Assembly (NCBI GenBank): GCA_017614995.1
Contig: JAGAAX010000011.1
Location: 1-64,000, forward strand
From: Spirochaetaceae bacterium
Lineage (GTDB): Bacteria; Spirochaetota; Spirochaetia; Treponematales; Treponemataceae
Length of the DNA: 64,000 nt
Reading direction: 5' to 3'
In this document: positions 52,886 through 61,138 of the stretch, one piece after another
How the letters are laid out: each line of letters starts with the position of its first letter
Position numbering within the stretch: the stretch's first letter is position 1
Program-made: the position numbers and the translations under genes
The notes under the pieces: model-generated
What the model saw: only the letters and a program-made list of their open reading frames with translations
What the model was told of the DNA's origin: nothing
Database searches by the model: none

Positions 52886-52989
52886 CCGGGGTTCTTAGGG
52901 GCGGTAAGCCCCTAAGCGGTGCTGGGGAAGATAGGGGTTTGGGGAAAGAAACCCCCGCCTCCGAGAAGAGGGGTGTCTTTCCCCAAAAA
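52886..52989 (+). repeat. Double-hairpin element, copy 3
   Basis: First hairpin cttaggggc/gcccctaag, spacer ggtgctggggaagatagggg, then hairpin tttggggaaagaaacccc/ggggtgtctttccccaaa. Same architecture as copy 2 but with different, still complementary arms. The tRNA-Gln promoter begins 18 nt downstream. Confidence 0.8.
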
Positions 52990-53007
52990 GATTTTTCTGA
53001 AAGTGGC

Positions 53008-53036
53008 TTGACATTTTTTGCAAAAGCATATATGTT
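53008..53036 (+). promoter_or_regulatory. Promoter of tRNA-Gln
   Basis: TTGACA (53008-53013), 17-bp spacer, TATGTT (53031-53036). Start expected near 53043, about 11 nt before the mature tRNA. Confidence 0.8.
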
Positions 53037-53053
53037 ATTTCACGTTCCAACAT

Positions 53054-53124
53054 TCCCCGATTGTGTAATGGTAGCACCTCAGATTCTGGTTCTGATTGTG
53101 GGGGTTCGAATCCTCCTTGGGGAA
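53054..53124 (+). tRNA. tRNA-Gln (anticodon CTG)
   Basis: Cloverleaf: acceptor TCCCCGA/TTGGGGA, D arm GTGTAATGGTAGCAC, anticodon stem TCAGA/TCTGA with loop TTCTGGT (anticodon CTG), T arm GGGGG-TTCGAAT-CCTCC, discriminator A. CCA is not encoded. In an organism with GatCAB it would be charged with Glu and then amidated. Confidence 0.95.
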
Positions 53125-53126
53125 CT

Positions 53127-53157
53127 AAAGCTGAACCAAAGCGTTCAGCTTTTTTTA
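53127..53157 (+). terminator. Terminator between the two tRNA genes
   Basis: Stem aaagctgaac/gttcagcttt followed by a T-run. It begins 2 nt after tRNA-Gln. Confidence 0.85.
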
Positions 53158-53165
53158 TATGCCGT

Positions 53166-53237
53166 GGTCCCTTCGTCTATCGGCTAGGACGTGACCCTCT
53201 CAAGGTCGAAAGACGGGTTCGATTCCCGTAGGGACCG
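53166..53237 (+). tRNA. tRNA-Glu (anticodon CTC)
   Basis: Acceptor GGTCCCT/AGGGACC, anticodon stem TGACC/GGTCG with loop CTCTCAA (anticodon CTC), T arm ACGGG-TTCGATT-CCCGT. CCA is not encoded. It presumably depends on read-through from the tRNA-Gln promoter or an unseen one. Confidence 0.95.
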
Positions 53238-53245
53238 CAAATGCG

Positions 53246-53277
53246 AAAAGCTTGTGTATTTTTCACAAGCTTTTTTT
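53246..53277 (+). terminator. Terminator after tRNA-Glu
   Basis: Stem aaaagcttgtg/cacaagctttt with a 7-nt loop and a T-run. Confidence 0.88.
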
Positions 53278-53461
53278 ATGTCCCAGTGTTTCAGCATAAA
53301 AGGTATTAGAATGAGATTTGGCTTGGCGGAAATCCGTTCCTTGCGTCCGACGTCCTGCTCGCATGGCAAAGCCATGAGGCAGTCCTCGTCCGCCAGTCAC
53401 TGCTTTCCGCCAGAAAAATGCAATCTATACAGATGAACACATAAAAGAACTTGCGTAGGCG
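53278..53461. other. Hairpin-rich intergenic DNA
   Basis: No gene is supported. A long imperfect hairpin occupies about 53322-53416: tggcggaaa pairs with tttccgcca, gacgtcctgc with ggcagtcctcgtc, and catggc with gccatg at the tip. No T-tail or promoter is visible. Confidence 0.5.
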
Positions 53462-53533
53462 CGTTTTCCTTTGGGATTAATCTTTGTTTTTGTAACAATC
53501 CTGCAAAACGGCCGAGTTTGCAAAGCAAACTCG
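53462..53533 (+). repeat. Bipartite stem-loop repeat, divergent copy
   Basis: cgtttt.. (53462) pairs with gcaaaacg (53503-53510) across a loop with gattaatc; the second hairpin cgagtttgc/gcaaactcg lies at 53513-53533. Nothing further is recognised up to the next gene at 53709. Confidence 0.6.
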
Positions 53534-53708
53534 TAGCGAAACGCAGATTAAACTATCATTGTAAAGCCGACTATGTGCGTTCCCGATTCGCGGAACGGAA
53601 TCCGACGAGACAGGTTCTTACATGGTACAATTTCTAGATTGATTTTTCATGCTGAAGCCGTAGTTTATGCACTTGACCTTGTAAAATACCTGCTTTACAA
53701 TAGATACT

Positions 53709-55400
53709 ATGGAGAAAATGGATACCTTTGACCGCATGGTAATCGGCATGTCTCATGCAGAACGTATGTGTCTTTACGACAAGCTGTGCGCGTCCATAAG
53801 CTCAGAAGAACAGACAATACAGCCTCCAGTAGATACTCAGGACATTTCTTCCGGACAGGATATTCAGACCCGGTTGAAAACAGAGTCGTCATTGTTCCGC
53901 TTTTTCTTGTTTTTGCGTTCTATTTTTTCTGGTGTAGATATTTCCAAAATATACAATAATATTTTATTAAGCCGGCTCGCTCACCGCATAGAAAAATCAA
54001 GACCCGGACTTTTGATGTACAAGAAGGGCATGATTGGCGGTGCTTTTTACGAGCAGGTAAGACAGCTTAAAAATGTCGCGGATTTTTTCAAGCCTGCTGT
54101 AAGTCTTTACGAAGAAGACCCCGGCCGCTTTTACGTGTTTTTAAGTTCTCTGCTCCTTGCAGATTATTACGCCTATGTTGAGCGCGAGATTGACCCGTTT
54201 CTGCTCGGTGACAACAAAGAGCCAGTGCCCGAAGTGAAGCAGTCACTTGTCCGCAGAATGGACGAAGTTTTTCAGGAACTTACGATAGCGCAGCGCAATT
54301 CCCTTTATCAGTCTGTAATAAACATTGACTGGCTCAGACAGTTTGTCCGCCTGCCTTACGAAAAAATGCTCGCGCGCTTTTTGCCGAATTCAGACGGAAA
54401 TTACGTTGCGCAGCTTGAGCTTATAAGCAACGATTTGTCGCATTTCTGCAAAGTGCTCTGCAACGCAAAAAGCGTCACAGTTGAAATACTTCAGGCTTTG
54501 TGCCTTTTTTCTACGAACAGCCAGCTTGAACAGCAGCAGGTTGATGTTGAGGCTGTAACAGCTGATTATGTAACAAAAAGCCTTGCACAGGTAGCAACAA
54601 TCAAAAACTTTCTGAAGGCAATTCCTATAAAGCAGCTTGCATGTCTGGCGTTTAAATCTGCAAACTGGACGCCCGGCCAGCCTGAAGGTGCAGAAGACTG
54701 GTTTGTGAAATACAAAGCAGAATGGCGCAAACTGCTTGAAGCGCGCTGGAATGAATGGACAAAGTCAAAGAAAAAGCAGCTTGTCGAGCAGAAAGTCTTT
54801 AATATGTTCAAGTGCATGAAACTGCCTGAACTTCCGTATCAGCCGTGGAATGTTGAATGGTGCGATATTAAGTTTACGCGCAACAAGGCAATGGGCTTTA
54901 TGTACGCATTTTTCAGCACGCTTTTTGGCGATATAAGCAAGCTGCTGAAGATTCTTGCTATGGACGGCGATTTCAGAGTGCGCGAGAACAAAATTGAATT
55001 TGTAGAAGCTTTCAACGAATATGCTAAGCTTGCAGGCGATGTAGACGCCTTTGTCCGCAAGTTCTCGCCTGAAGGTGAAATCGGGCAGTTCTTTGCTAAT
55101 GTTGCTGAAAGCGAAGACCGCTCTGTAAAAATTCATGCGCGCCTTGAGTCTGCAATTCAGTCGGCTTATTCTGAATCTACCGCGCTTTCTATGCGTTTTA
55201 CTCAGATTACAACCACAATTGTCAATGTGCTTGCCGGCGTCAATTCAGAAAACAAAGTAGGAAAATACGACTCTATAAACAACCTCTCTTCAATTGCCGG
55301 AAGATTCAACCAGCGTTACCGCCAGCAGCTTGTTGAAGTTCACGACACTCTTGCTGATGCGGTGAACTGCCTTAGAGAGCTTGAATCCTTTGAAAATTGA
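53709..55400 (+). CDS. Spirochaete conserved protein (probably DUF5312)
   Basis: A 563-residue, largely helical cytoplasmic protein with no signal peptide. Features: LFRFFLFLRSIFSGVDISKIYNNILLSRLAHRIE near residue 62, FYVFLSSLLLADYYAYVEREIDPFLLG, and QQVDVEAVTADYVTKSLAQV. The pattern matches the DUF5312 proteins of treponemes as I remember them; function unknown. It overlaps or abuts pgeF. Confidence 0.65.
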   Translation: MEKMDTFDRMVIGMSHAERMCLYDKLCASISSEEQTIQPPVDTQDISSGQDIQTRLKTESSLFRFFLFLRSIFSGVDISKIYNNILLSRLAHRIEKSRPGLLMYKKGMIGGAFYEQVRQLKNVADFFKPAVSLYEEDPGRFYVFLSSLLLADYYAYVEREIDPFLLGDNKEPVPEVKQSLVRRMDEVFQELTIAQRNSLYQSVINIDWLRQFVRLPYEKMLARFLPNSDGNYVAQLELISNDLSHFCKVLCNAKSVTVEILQALCLFSTNSQLEQQQVDVEAVTADYVTKSLAQVATIKNFLKAIPIKQLACLAFKSANWTPGQPEGAEDWFVKYKAEWRKLLEARWNEWTKSKKKQLVEQKVFNMFKCMKLPELPYQPWNVEWCDIKFTRNKAMGFMYAFFSTLFGDISKLLKILAMDGDFRVRENKIEFVEAFNEYAKLAGDVDAFVRKFSPEGEIGQFFANVAESEDRSVKIHARLESAIQSAYSESTALSMRFTQITTTIVNVLAGVNSENKVGKYDSINNLSSIAGRFNQRYRQQLVEVHDTLADAVNCLRELESFEN

Positions 55401-55405
55401 AAAAT

Positions 55406-56239
55406 ATGAGCGCTTCTGTTATTAATTTTTCAGCCCTGCAATCTGAACCTCTTCTTAAAGACAAAGACGGCACTGTGCTGGCTGTTGCTTTTCCATTTAT
55501 TAAAGACGGAAAACCACTTGAAGGCGCGCCTTTGTGCTGCCTGTCTTTAAAAGCTGCCGGTTCTATGCGCTTCAGGTGGAACGAACCGAATGAAACCCGC
55601 GGTAACTTTTTCAAAAGCCTCGGCGTTGACTATGATTCTGTGGTTGCGCCTGAGCTGATTCACTCAAAAACGGTTTTCTGCGTAGACAATGCTGATGAGC
55701 TTGCCGTTTTCAGGGCACTGCGCTCAGAAGGTGATGCTGTTCTTTCCGTTAATCCTGCTTATGTTCCGGCTGTAACGGTTGCAGACTGTGTGCCTATTTA
55801 TTTATACGCTTCTGAAAAAAAGGTGATCGGCATGGTTCATTCCGGCTGGAAGGGCACAGGCATTATAAAAGAAGCCGTTGAGCGGCTGGTGAACTTTTAT
55901 AAGTGCACGCCGTCCGAGATTTGCGCAGTCATAGGCCCGCACATCAAAGACTGCTGCTATTCGGTAGATGCTGAAAGGGCGGCATATTTCAGAGAAAGAT
56001 TCTCGGAAGGTTGCGTAACCGAGGCTGACGGCGCATTTATGCTGTCTTTAGAAAGAGCAAACTTAAAGCTGCTTCTAGACATCGGCGTAAGACATGAAAA
56101 TATCGCCGTCGCCGCAGAATGCACAAGCTGCACCAAAGAGCTCGGCTCTCACCGCCGCGAAACCGCCGGTCTGCCCGACGATATGCCCATAGAAGAGCGC
56201 AGCCGCCTCTTCACTGTAATGACGGCTTTTATAAAGTAA
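55406..56239 (+). CDS. pgeF: Peptidoglycan editing factor PgeF (YfiH/laccase-domain family)
   Basis: A 277-residue multicopper-oxidase-like fold enzyme. Conserved metal-site motifs are APELIHSKTV, TVADCVPIYLY, GMVHSGWKGTG and AVIGPHIKDCCYSV. E. coli YfiH hydrolyses misincorporated L-Ser from UDP-MurNAc-dipeptide analogues; others report purine-nucleoside activity. ATG at 55406; a TTG at 55397 would overlap the preceding stop. Confidence 0.88.
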   Translation: MSASVINFSALQSEPLLKDKDGTVLAVAFPFIKDGKPLEGAPLCCLSLKAAGSMRFRWNEPNETRGNFFKSLGVDYDSVVAPELIHSKTVFCVDNADELAVFRALRSEGDAVLSVNPAYVPAVTVADCVPIYLYASEKKVIGMVHSGWKGTGIIKEAVERLVNFYKCTPSEICAVIGPHIKDCCYSVDAERAAYFRERFSEGCVTEADGAFMLSLERANLKLLLDIGVRHENIAVAAECTSCTKELGSHRRETAGLPDDMPIEERSRLFTVMTAFIK

Positions 56240-56267
56240 ACAGAAAGCCGTATGTTGCAAAATCTTA

Positions 56268-56345
56268 CAAGTTTTCACTTGTGAAAACTTGCTGCGGTGC
56301 GCTAAATTGAGCTTGTTTTGTAGATTTATCCTGTTGCGCACCCGG
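56268..56345 (-). repeat. Bipartite stem-loop repeat, copy 11
   Basis: On the minus strand cgggtgcgca pairs with gcgcaccg around loop acaggataaatctacaaaac then aagctcaattta. The second hairpin caagttttca/tgaaaacttg lies at 56268-56291. Confidence 0.8.
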
Positions 56346-56667
56346 AATGAAGCATTTTCATCAAGGAATGAAGTATTTTCGTCATGGAATGGGGTGCTTC
56401 CGTGACAGAATCGGGTTTGCGTTGGGCTGATTCTACCGAATTAGCTTATCGGCAAACCCTGCAAGTTTTCGCAAAGCGAAAACTTGAAAGACTGTGCATG
56501 GAACGAGTACATTCCGTCAAAGAATGGGGCTTTTCCGTGACAGAATGGGTGCATTCCGTCAGAGAATGGGTTTCTTCCATGACAGAATGGGTTGATTCTG
56601 TCAGTGAATGGACTGATTCCTTCAAGAATGAGGCATATTCCGGCAAGAATAGAAGCTTTCGCAAATA
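56346..56667. repeat. 21-bp palindromic-unit tandem array 2, interrupted
   Basis: About a dozen 21-bp units (for example ttccgtgacagaatgggtgca) related to array 1 occupy 56346-56411 and 56487-56667. Because the period is 21, frames stay open on both strands and give 7-residue repeats such as EWVHSVR. The lack of a ribosome site and the double-strand openness argue against a gene. A bipartite stem-loop interrupts the array. Confidence 0.8.
56412..56486 (+). repeat. Bipartite stem-loop repeat, copy 12, inside array 2
   Basis: cgggtttgc (56412-56420) pairs with ggcaaaccc (56451-56459); the second hairpin caagttttcgc/gcgaaaacttg lies at 56462-56486. It splits the 21-bp array, indicating insertion after the array formed. 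Confidence 0.8.
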
Positions 56668-56734
56668 GCCCTGTTGAAACTTTTGAAAATAAAAGTATAA
56701 TTTTGTTAATTTCAAGTAACATTAGGAGAAAAAA

Positions 56735-57442
56735 GTGAATACTAGAGTGAATACAATTATTGAATTGTTACAGGACAGAGAAAAGTTCATAAAAGAAATT
56801 GCAGATGATTTTGATATAGAATCTAAACTGATGGATCTGTTTGCGATAAGTCTTGCAGGTTTTGCTGCCTATGGATTTATAATGGGCTTGTCAAACAGCT
56901 TTATTCAAGGTTTATCATCAATGGTAAAACTTCCGCTTTTGTATATTGCCACAACGCTTATCTGTTTTCCGACGTTCTTTATTTTTTACAGTCTGTTTGG
57001 CTCAAAAACGACTTTTATGAAAAGCCTGACTTATCTTATGACTGCTGTTTGTGTTATGAGCATAATATTGCTTGCATTTGCTCCGGTGACATTGTTTTTT
57101 CTTTTGACAAGCAAAAATTATGTATTCTATAAGTTGCTGAATGTTCTTTTCTTTTCAGTTTCCGGCATTGTCGGAATAAGCTTTTTCTATAAAATAATAG
57201 TTTCAGTTGATTTAAAAGGTTCTGAATCAATGGCTTCGACAATAGCTTCTATGCCAACAGTCAAAACAAGAAATAAGATTCTCTTTTTCTGGATGGTTTT
57301 GTATTCATTTGTTGGTACACAGCTTGCATGGACTTTACGACCATTCGTTGGTGCGCCTAATATGCCGTTCCAGTTGCTTAGAAAACTTGGCGGCAATTTC
57401 TATGTTGATGTATTCAGTTCGTTCTTAAAACTGTTTAGCTGA
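56735..57442 (+). CDS. Multi-pass membrane protein (Yip1-like pattern)
   Basis: A 235-residue protein with an N-terminal amphipathic segment (TRVNTIIELLQDREKFIKEI) and about six hydrophobic segments, including FAISLAGFAAYGFIMGLSNS and VKLPLLYIATTLICFPTFF. This arrangement resembles Yip1-type or 'actin-binding WH2-annotated' bacterial membrane proteins. Function unknown. The GTG at 56735 follows AGGAGAAAAAA. The TatT-like gene starts 30 bp downstream. Confidence 0.65.
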   Translation: MNTRVNTIIELLQDREKFIKEIADDFDIESKLMDLFAISLAGFAAYGFIMGLSNSFIQGLSSMVKLPLLYIATTLICFPTFFIFYSLFGSKTTFMKSLTYLMTAVCVMSIILLAFAPVTLFFLLTSKNYVFYKLLNVLFFSVSGIVGISFFYKIIVSVDLKGSESMASTIASMPTVKTRNKILFFWMVLYSFVGTQLAWTLRPFVGAPNMPFQLLRKLGGNFYVDVFSSFLKLFS

Positions 57443-57472
57443 ATTTCGTAAGCTTTATAAAGCCAGGTAAAA

Positions 57473-58330
57473 ATGAAAATAATAAAACAGTGTGTGTTGC
57501 TTATGCTGGTAGCCGTCTGTTCTGGTTCTGCTTTTGCGGCGCAGACAATGTCTTCATTTACCATGCAGAAATACCGGGACTTTACCGAATGCCGCGCACA
57601 GGCTTCTAAAACAATAGACAGCAACGCAATTATAGAAAGCTACAGCAAATTTGAAGAAGAAGTTCTTGCCGGGCTGCAAGGTCAGGCGGTAGACCTTGAT
57701 CAGGAAAAGCTCTTTTGGGAAAGCTGCGTGCGCCTTGCTAAGTTTGAATATATCTTTAACATAAAGACAGACATAAAGCAGGAAAGGCTTTTGATGAAAG
57801 ACCAGATGGTGCGTAACGAAAACTACATAAGCGCGCACAAAAAAACGGACGGTGTCGCGCCGCTCTTTTATATGATTACGGCAGACACTACTTCATGCTA
57901 TATGAGCTTTTCTGTGGCTTCCGCAATGTTTCATGGAATGAGGGTAAAGACACTTTACGAGAATGCGGCTTCAGGCGGAACAGACATGTGGGCTGCAAAT
58001 CTTGGGCTTGCCCAGTGGATGTTCTACGCGCCGGGTGTTCTTGGTGGAGGAAACAAAAAAGCGGAAAAGCATTTTCTTGCTGCAATAGAAGCATCACAAA
58101 CGGATGCGGAAAAATTCTACACTTACACCTATTATGCCCAGTTTCTCTTTGAAATCGGCAAAGAGGACGAATGTTCCGCATACATGGAAAAAGCAGCCGC
58201 ACTCTACCCGGGAAGCAACTACATTGCACAAATCAAAAAGCTGAACAACAGCGGAACAGGACTTTTTACCTACAACAGAACCCACTCCGGCGTAGACAAA
58301 AACACCGACCCCGAAGCAAAGGATTTGTAG
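57473..58330 (+). CDS. Secreted helical-repeat protein (TatT-like)
   Basis: A 285-residue exported protein: signal MKIIKQCVLLMLVAVCSGSAFA, then TPR-like helices. WAANLGLAQWMFYAPGVLGGGNKKAEKHFLAAIEA and YAQFLFEIGKEDECSAYMEKAAALYPGS are typical TPR pairs. The layout recalls the TatT component of spirochaetal TRAP systems or related periplasmic TPR proteins, but no TRAP genes are adjacent. Ends KDL. Confidence 0.6.
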   Translation: MKIIKQCVLLMLVAVCSGSAFAAQTMSSFTMQKYRDFTECRAQASKTIDSNAIIESYSKFEEEVLAGLQGQAVDLDQEKLFWESCVRLAKFEYIFNIKTDIKQERLLMKDQMVRNENYISAHKKTDGVAPLFYMITADTTSCYMSFSVASAMFHGMRVKTLYENAASGGTDMWAANLGLAQWMFYAPGVLGGGNKKAEKHFLAAIEASQTDAEKFYTYTYYAQFLFEIGKEDECSAYMEKAAALYPGSNYIAQIKKLNNSGTGLFTYNRTHSGVDKNTDPEAKDL

Positions 58331-58351
58331 TCAAAATCGAGGGAGAAGATT

Positions 58352-58699
58352 ATGGAAGAAGAGCTTGTTGAAAAAGAAGAACCGTCAAAATATGGAAAAG
58401 CTTCGATTATTCTTTTTGTGGCTGGACAGATTCTGTTTTGGATTTGGGCGGGCTGTTTCCTTTTATCCAGTATTCTTTATATGTACAAAGTGGCATCAAA
58501 AATTTTGGAATATACTGCCTACTCTTTATGTGTTGTGTCGTTTTTGGTTGCTATTGCTATTTTTCCGGTTTCTATAATAGGAATTATAAAAGGCTTAAAA
58601 GCCAAAACTAAAATAACGATTTGTCTGTTTTTTCTTGTTGTTCAAACGTTTATAATCGTTTTATTCATTCTCTGCCTTTATCTAGCTAATAGAATGTAA
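58352..58699 (+). CDS. Small membrane protein
   Basis: A 115-residue protein with an acidic N-terminus (MEEELVEKEEPSKYGK) and three hydrophobic segments (ASIILFVAGQILFWIWAGCF, AYSLCVVSFLVAIAIFPVSI, ITICLFFLVVQTFIIVLFIL). GAGGGAGAAGATT precedes the ATG. No family recognised. It follows the TatT-like gene by 21 bp. Confidence 0.6.
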   Translation: MEEELVEKEEPSKYGKASIILFVAGQILFWIWAGCFLLSSILYMYKVASKILEYTAYSLCVVSFLVAIAIFPVSIIGIIKGLKAKTKITICLFFLVVQTFIIVLFILCLYLANRM

Positions 58700-58721
58700 T
58701 AATCGCCGGTTCTTAGGGCAT

Positions 58722-58792
58722 GTTTTGCAAAAGCTTATTATTCAATTTTAGTCCAATCTTGCAAAACCCCAAGTTTCCGTTCGGAAACTTGC
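58722..58792 (+). repeat. Bipartite stem-loop repeat, further copy
   Basis: gttttgc (58722-58728) pairs with gcaaaac (58761-58767) around loop aaaagcttattattc then aattttagtccaatctt; the second hairpin aagtttccg/cggaaactt lies at 58771-58790. It is preceded by a fragment of the double-hairpin element (ccggttcttagggca). Confidence 0.75.
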
Positions 58793-58827
58793 AAGCTTGC
58801 TGATAAACGTAAAAAAATGTACTAATA

Positions 58828-58920
58828 CGGGGATTTTCAAGGGGCAGATTATCGCCCCTTGAACGCTGCTGGGGAAGATAGGGGTTTGGGGAAAGAAACC
58901 CCCGCTTGCGAGTAGAGGTT
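58828..58920 (+). repeat. Double-hairpin element, copy 4 (truncated)
   Basis: ggggattttcaaggggc pairs with gccccttgaac; spacer gctgctggggaagatagggg; then only the 5' arm of the second hairpin (tttggggaaagaaacccc). The 3' arm is replaced by the next bipartite stem-loop. Confidence 0.75.
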
Positions 58921-58998
58921 CTTTTCGCATCAGCTTGTTCTACGGTTAAAGTTTATCCGGCGAAAAGCGCCGCTTTTTGTTGACACAAAAACCGGCAG
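58921..58998 (+). repeat. Bipartite stem-loop repeat, copy 13
   Basis: cttttcgc (58921-58928) pairs with gcgaaaag (58960-58967) around loop atcagcttgttctacggtt then aaagtttatccg; a ctttttgttgacacaaaaa hairpin follows. Confidence 0.75.
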
Positions 58999-59031
58999 CG
59001 GTTGTACAAAAGCAAATTATCGCAGATTAAT

Positions 59032-59131
59032 CCGGGATTCCTAAGGGCAGAGCCCTTAGGCCGTGGCCAAGGAAAGTGGGTTCAAGGGAGGAAACCAGCG
59101 GCCTTCGGACTCTGAGCTGGTGTCCTCCCTT
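59032..59131 (+). repeat. Double-hairpin element, copy 5
   Basis: First hairpin cctaagggc/gcccttagg, spacer ccgtggccaaggaaagtggg, second hairpin aagggaggaaaccagc/gctggtgtcctccctt. Nearly identical to copy 2. It ends about 75 bp before argS. Confidence 0.8.
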
Positions 59132-59204
59132 GCATAAGTTCCGGCACTTCCAAGTGCCAAAATCGCTTATATACAAAAATTGTGGTTTTTGGTATTATTC
59201 CCTC

Positions 59205-61022
59205 ATGGCTGATTTAAAACAAGAAAGCCGTGCGCTTATTGCGGCGGCAGTTAATTTACTCAAGAATACAAAAAATGCTGATTCACCGGATATTTCTGCT
59301 GAATCTGTTACTGCCGAAGTGCCGCCGAACCCGGAAATGGGCGACGTCGGCTTTCCTATGTTTCCGTTTGCACGCGTTTTAAGAATTGCGCCGCCTGTAA
59401 TTGCGCAGGAAGTTGCAAAACTTTTGAATGAAGACGCGGCTTTGAAAGAAAAGGCTGCTAAAACCGGCACATTTACCGCGGTTGGGCCTTATGTCAATGT
59501 AAAGCTTCAGAAAGGCGACATTGTGCGCACAACACTCGAAGCAATTATTTCGCAGAAAGAGAATTACGGCGCTTTTGACCAGACCGGCAAAAAGCCGCTT
59601 GACGGCCGCCGCGTAATGATTGAATTTTCAAGCCCGAATACGAATAAACCGCTTCACCTCGGTCATCTTAGAAATGACGCGCTCGGCGAGTCGGTTTCGC
59701 GCATCTTGAAGGCAGCCGGTGCAGAAGTCTATAAAGTCAACATCATCAATAACCGCGGCGTGCACATCTGCAAGTCTATGCGCGCCTATCAGCTTTTCCA
59801 CGAAGGCCAGACACCGGAACAGCTTGGTGTAAAGAGCGACCGCTTTGTAGGCGACTGCTACGTTGAATTTGAAAAATACCGCAAAGCAAACGGCGAAAAA
59901 GCCGAAAACGAAGCACAGTCTATGCTCGTTGAGTGGGAAAAAGGCAACCCAGAAATTCACAAGCTCTGGAAGCAGATGAACGAATGGGCTGTAAACGGCA
60001 TTATGCAGACTTACAAAAGAACCGGCGTTTCTTTTGATAAATTCTATTACGAAAGCGAAACCTACCTTAAGGGCAAAGAGCTGATTCAGCAGGGTCTTGA
60101 AAAAGGTCTTTTCTTTAAGGCAGAAGACGGCTCTGTGCGCGTAGATGTTTCAGAAGTCGTCGGCAAAAACAAAGACGGCGAAGACCAGCAGAAAGTGCTT
60201 CTCCGCAAAGACGGAACTTCGGTCTACATTACGCAGGACATCGGTACTGCCGTAAGCCGCCACGATGACTGGTCTTTTAACCAGCTTGTTTACGTTGTCG
60301 GCAACGAGCAGAACTATCACTTTAAGGTTCTTTTCTATATTTTGAAGAAGCTCGGCTTTGAGTGGGCAAACCAGCTTTTCCATTTGTCTTACGGTATGGT
60401 GAATCTGCCGGAAGGCAAGATGAAGAGCCGCGAGGGTACAGTTGTAGACGCTGATGATTTGATTAATCAGCTTAGAGACGGTGCTCTTGAAGAAATTGCC
60501 GCAAAGGGTAGAGAAGAAGCTGTCGGCAGCCCTGAAGAAGTCGCCGAAAAGATTGCGCTCGGTGCGCTTCATTACTTCCTGCTTCAGGCTACACCGGCAA
60601 AAGACATGATGTTCAATCCTAAAGAGTCACTCTCTTTTAACGGAAATACCGGTCCTTATTTGCAGTACATGGGCGCGCGCATCTGTTCTATCTTGCGCAA
60701 GGCTGAAGAATCTGGCGTAAAGGCCGATTCTGCCGTAGATTTTTCAGTGCTTACACACCCTGCAGAATGGGCGCTCATCAAGGCTTTGGGCGAATATCCG
60801 GCAACTTTGAAGAAAGCCGCAGAAAAGCTTGACCCGTCAGAGATTGCAGCCCTGCTTTACGAGGTTGCAAAGCTTTTCGGCTCGTTCTATCACGACTGTC
60901 CGATTCTAGGCACAGACAATTCGGCTCTGACAAACGCGCGCCTTGCGCTTGTCCGCTGTGTAAAGACGGTGCTTGAAAACGGCATGAACCTGATACTTGT
61001 GCCGTTCTTAGAGACAATGTAA
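59205..61022 (+). CDS. argS: Arginyl-tRNA synthetase
   Basis: A class I synthetase of 605 residues: N-terminal Arg-tRNA-binding domain, HIGH-type motif SSPNTNKPLHLGHLRND (about residue 145), SYGMVNLPEGKMKSREGTV (the KMSKS-equivalent), and a C-terminal DALR domain (SFYHDCPIL...). The ATG at 59205 starts MADLKQESRAL, the natural N-terminus; the frame is open further up into a repeat. TATTAT at 59193 sits about 7 nt before the ATG, so the mRNA may be nearly leaderless. A stem-loop repeat begins 1 nt after the stop. Confidence 0.95.
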   Translation: MADLKQESRALIAAAVNLLKNTKNADSPDISAESVTAEVPPNPEMGDVGFPMFPFARVLRIAPPVIAQEVAKLLNEDAALKEKAAKTGTFTAVGPYVNVKLQKGDIVRTTLEAIISQKENYGAFDQTGKKPLDGRRVMIEFSSPNTNKPLHLGHLRNDALGESVSRILKAAGAEVYKVNIINNRGVHICKSMRAYQLFHEGQTPEQLGVKSDRFVGDCYVEFEKYRKANGEKAENEAQSMLVEWEKGNPEIHKLWKQMNEWAVNGIMQTYKRTGVSFDKFYYESETYLKGKELIQQGLEKGLFFKAEDGSVRVDVSEVVGKNKDGEDQQKVLLRKDGTSVYITQDIGTAVSRHDDWSFNQLVYVVGNEQNYHFKVLFYILKKLGFEWANQLFHLSYGMVNLPEGKMKSREGTVVDADDLINQLRDGALEEIAAKGREEAVGSPEEVAEKIALGALHYFLLQATPAKDMMFNPKESLSFNGNTGPYLQYMGARICSILRKAEESGVKADSAVDFSVLTHPAEWALIKALGEYPATLKKAAEKLDPSEIAALLYEVAKLFGSFYHDCPILGTDNSALTNARLALVRCVKTVLENGMNLILVPFLETM

Positions 61023-61098
61023 CGGGTTTGCGATTGGCTTTAGCTACGGAAAGAGCTTAATCGGCAAACCCTGCAAGTTTCCGCTGCGCGAAAACTTG
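61023..61098 (+). repeat. Bipartite stem-loop repeat, copy 14
   Basis: cgggtttgc (61023-61031) pairs with ggcaaaccc (61063-61071); the second hairpin caagtttccgc/gcgaaaacttg lies at 61074-61098. It abuts the argS stop. Confidence 0.8.
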
Positions 61099-61138
61099 TG
61101 AAGCTATACACATGGTAGGCTTGTGTACATTGTCTTGA

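Noticed and set aside
56384-56668. Possible repeat protein with EWVHSVR-type heptads
   Set aside because: The 21-bp period keeps frames open on both strands, there is no ribosome site, and the frame crosses an inserted stem-loop repeat. Better explained as a tandem DNA repeat.
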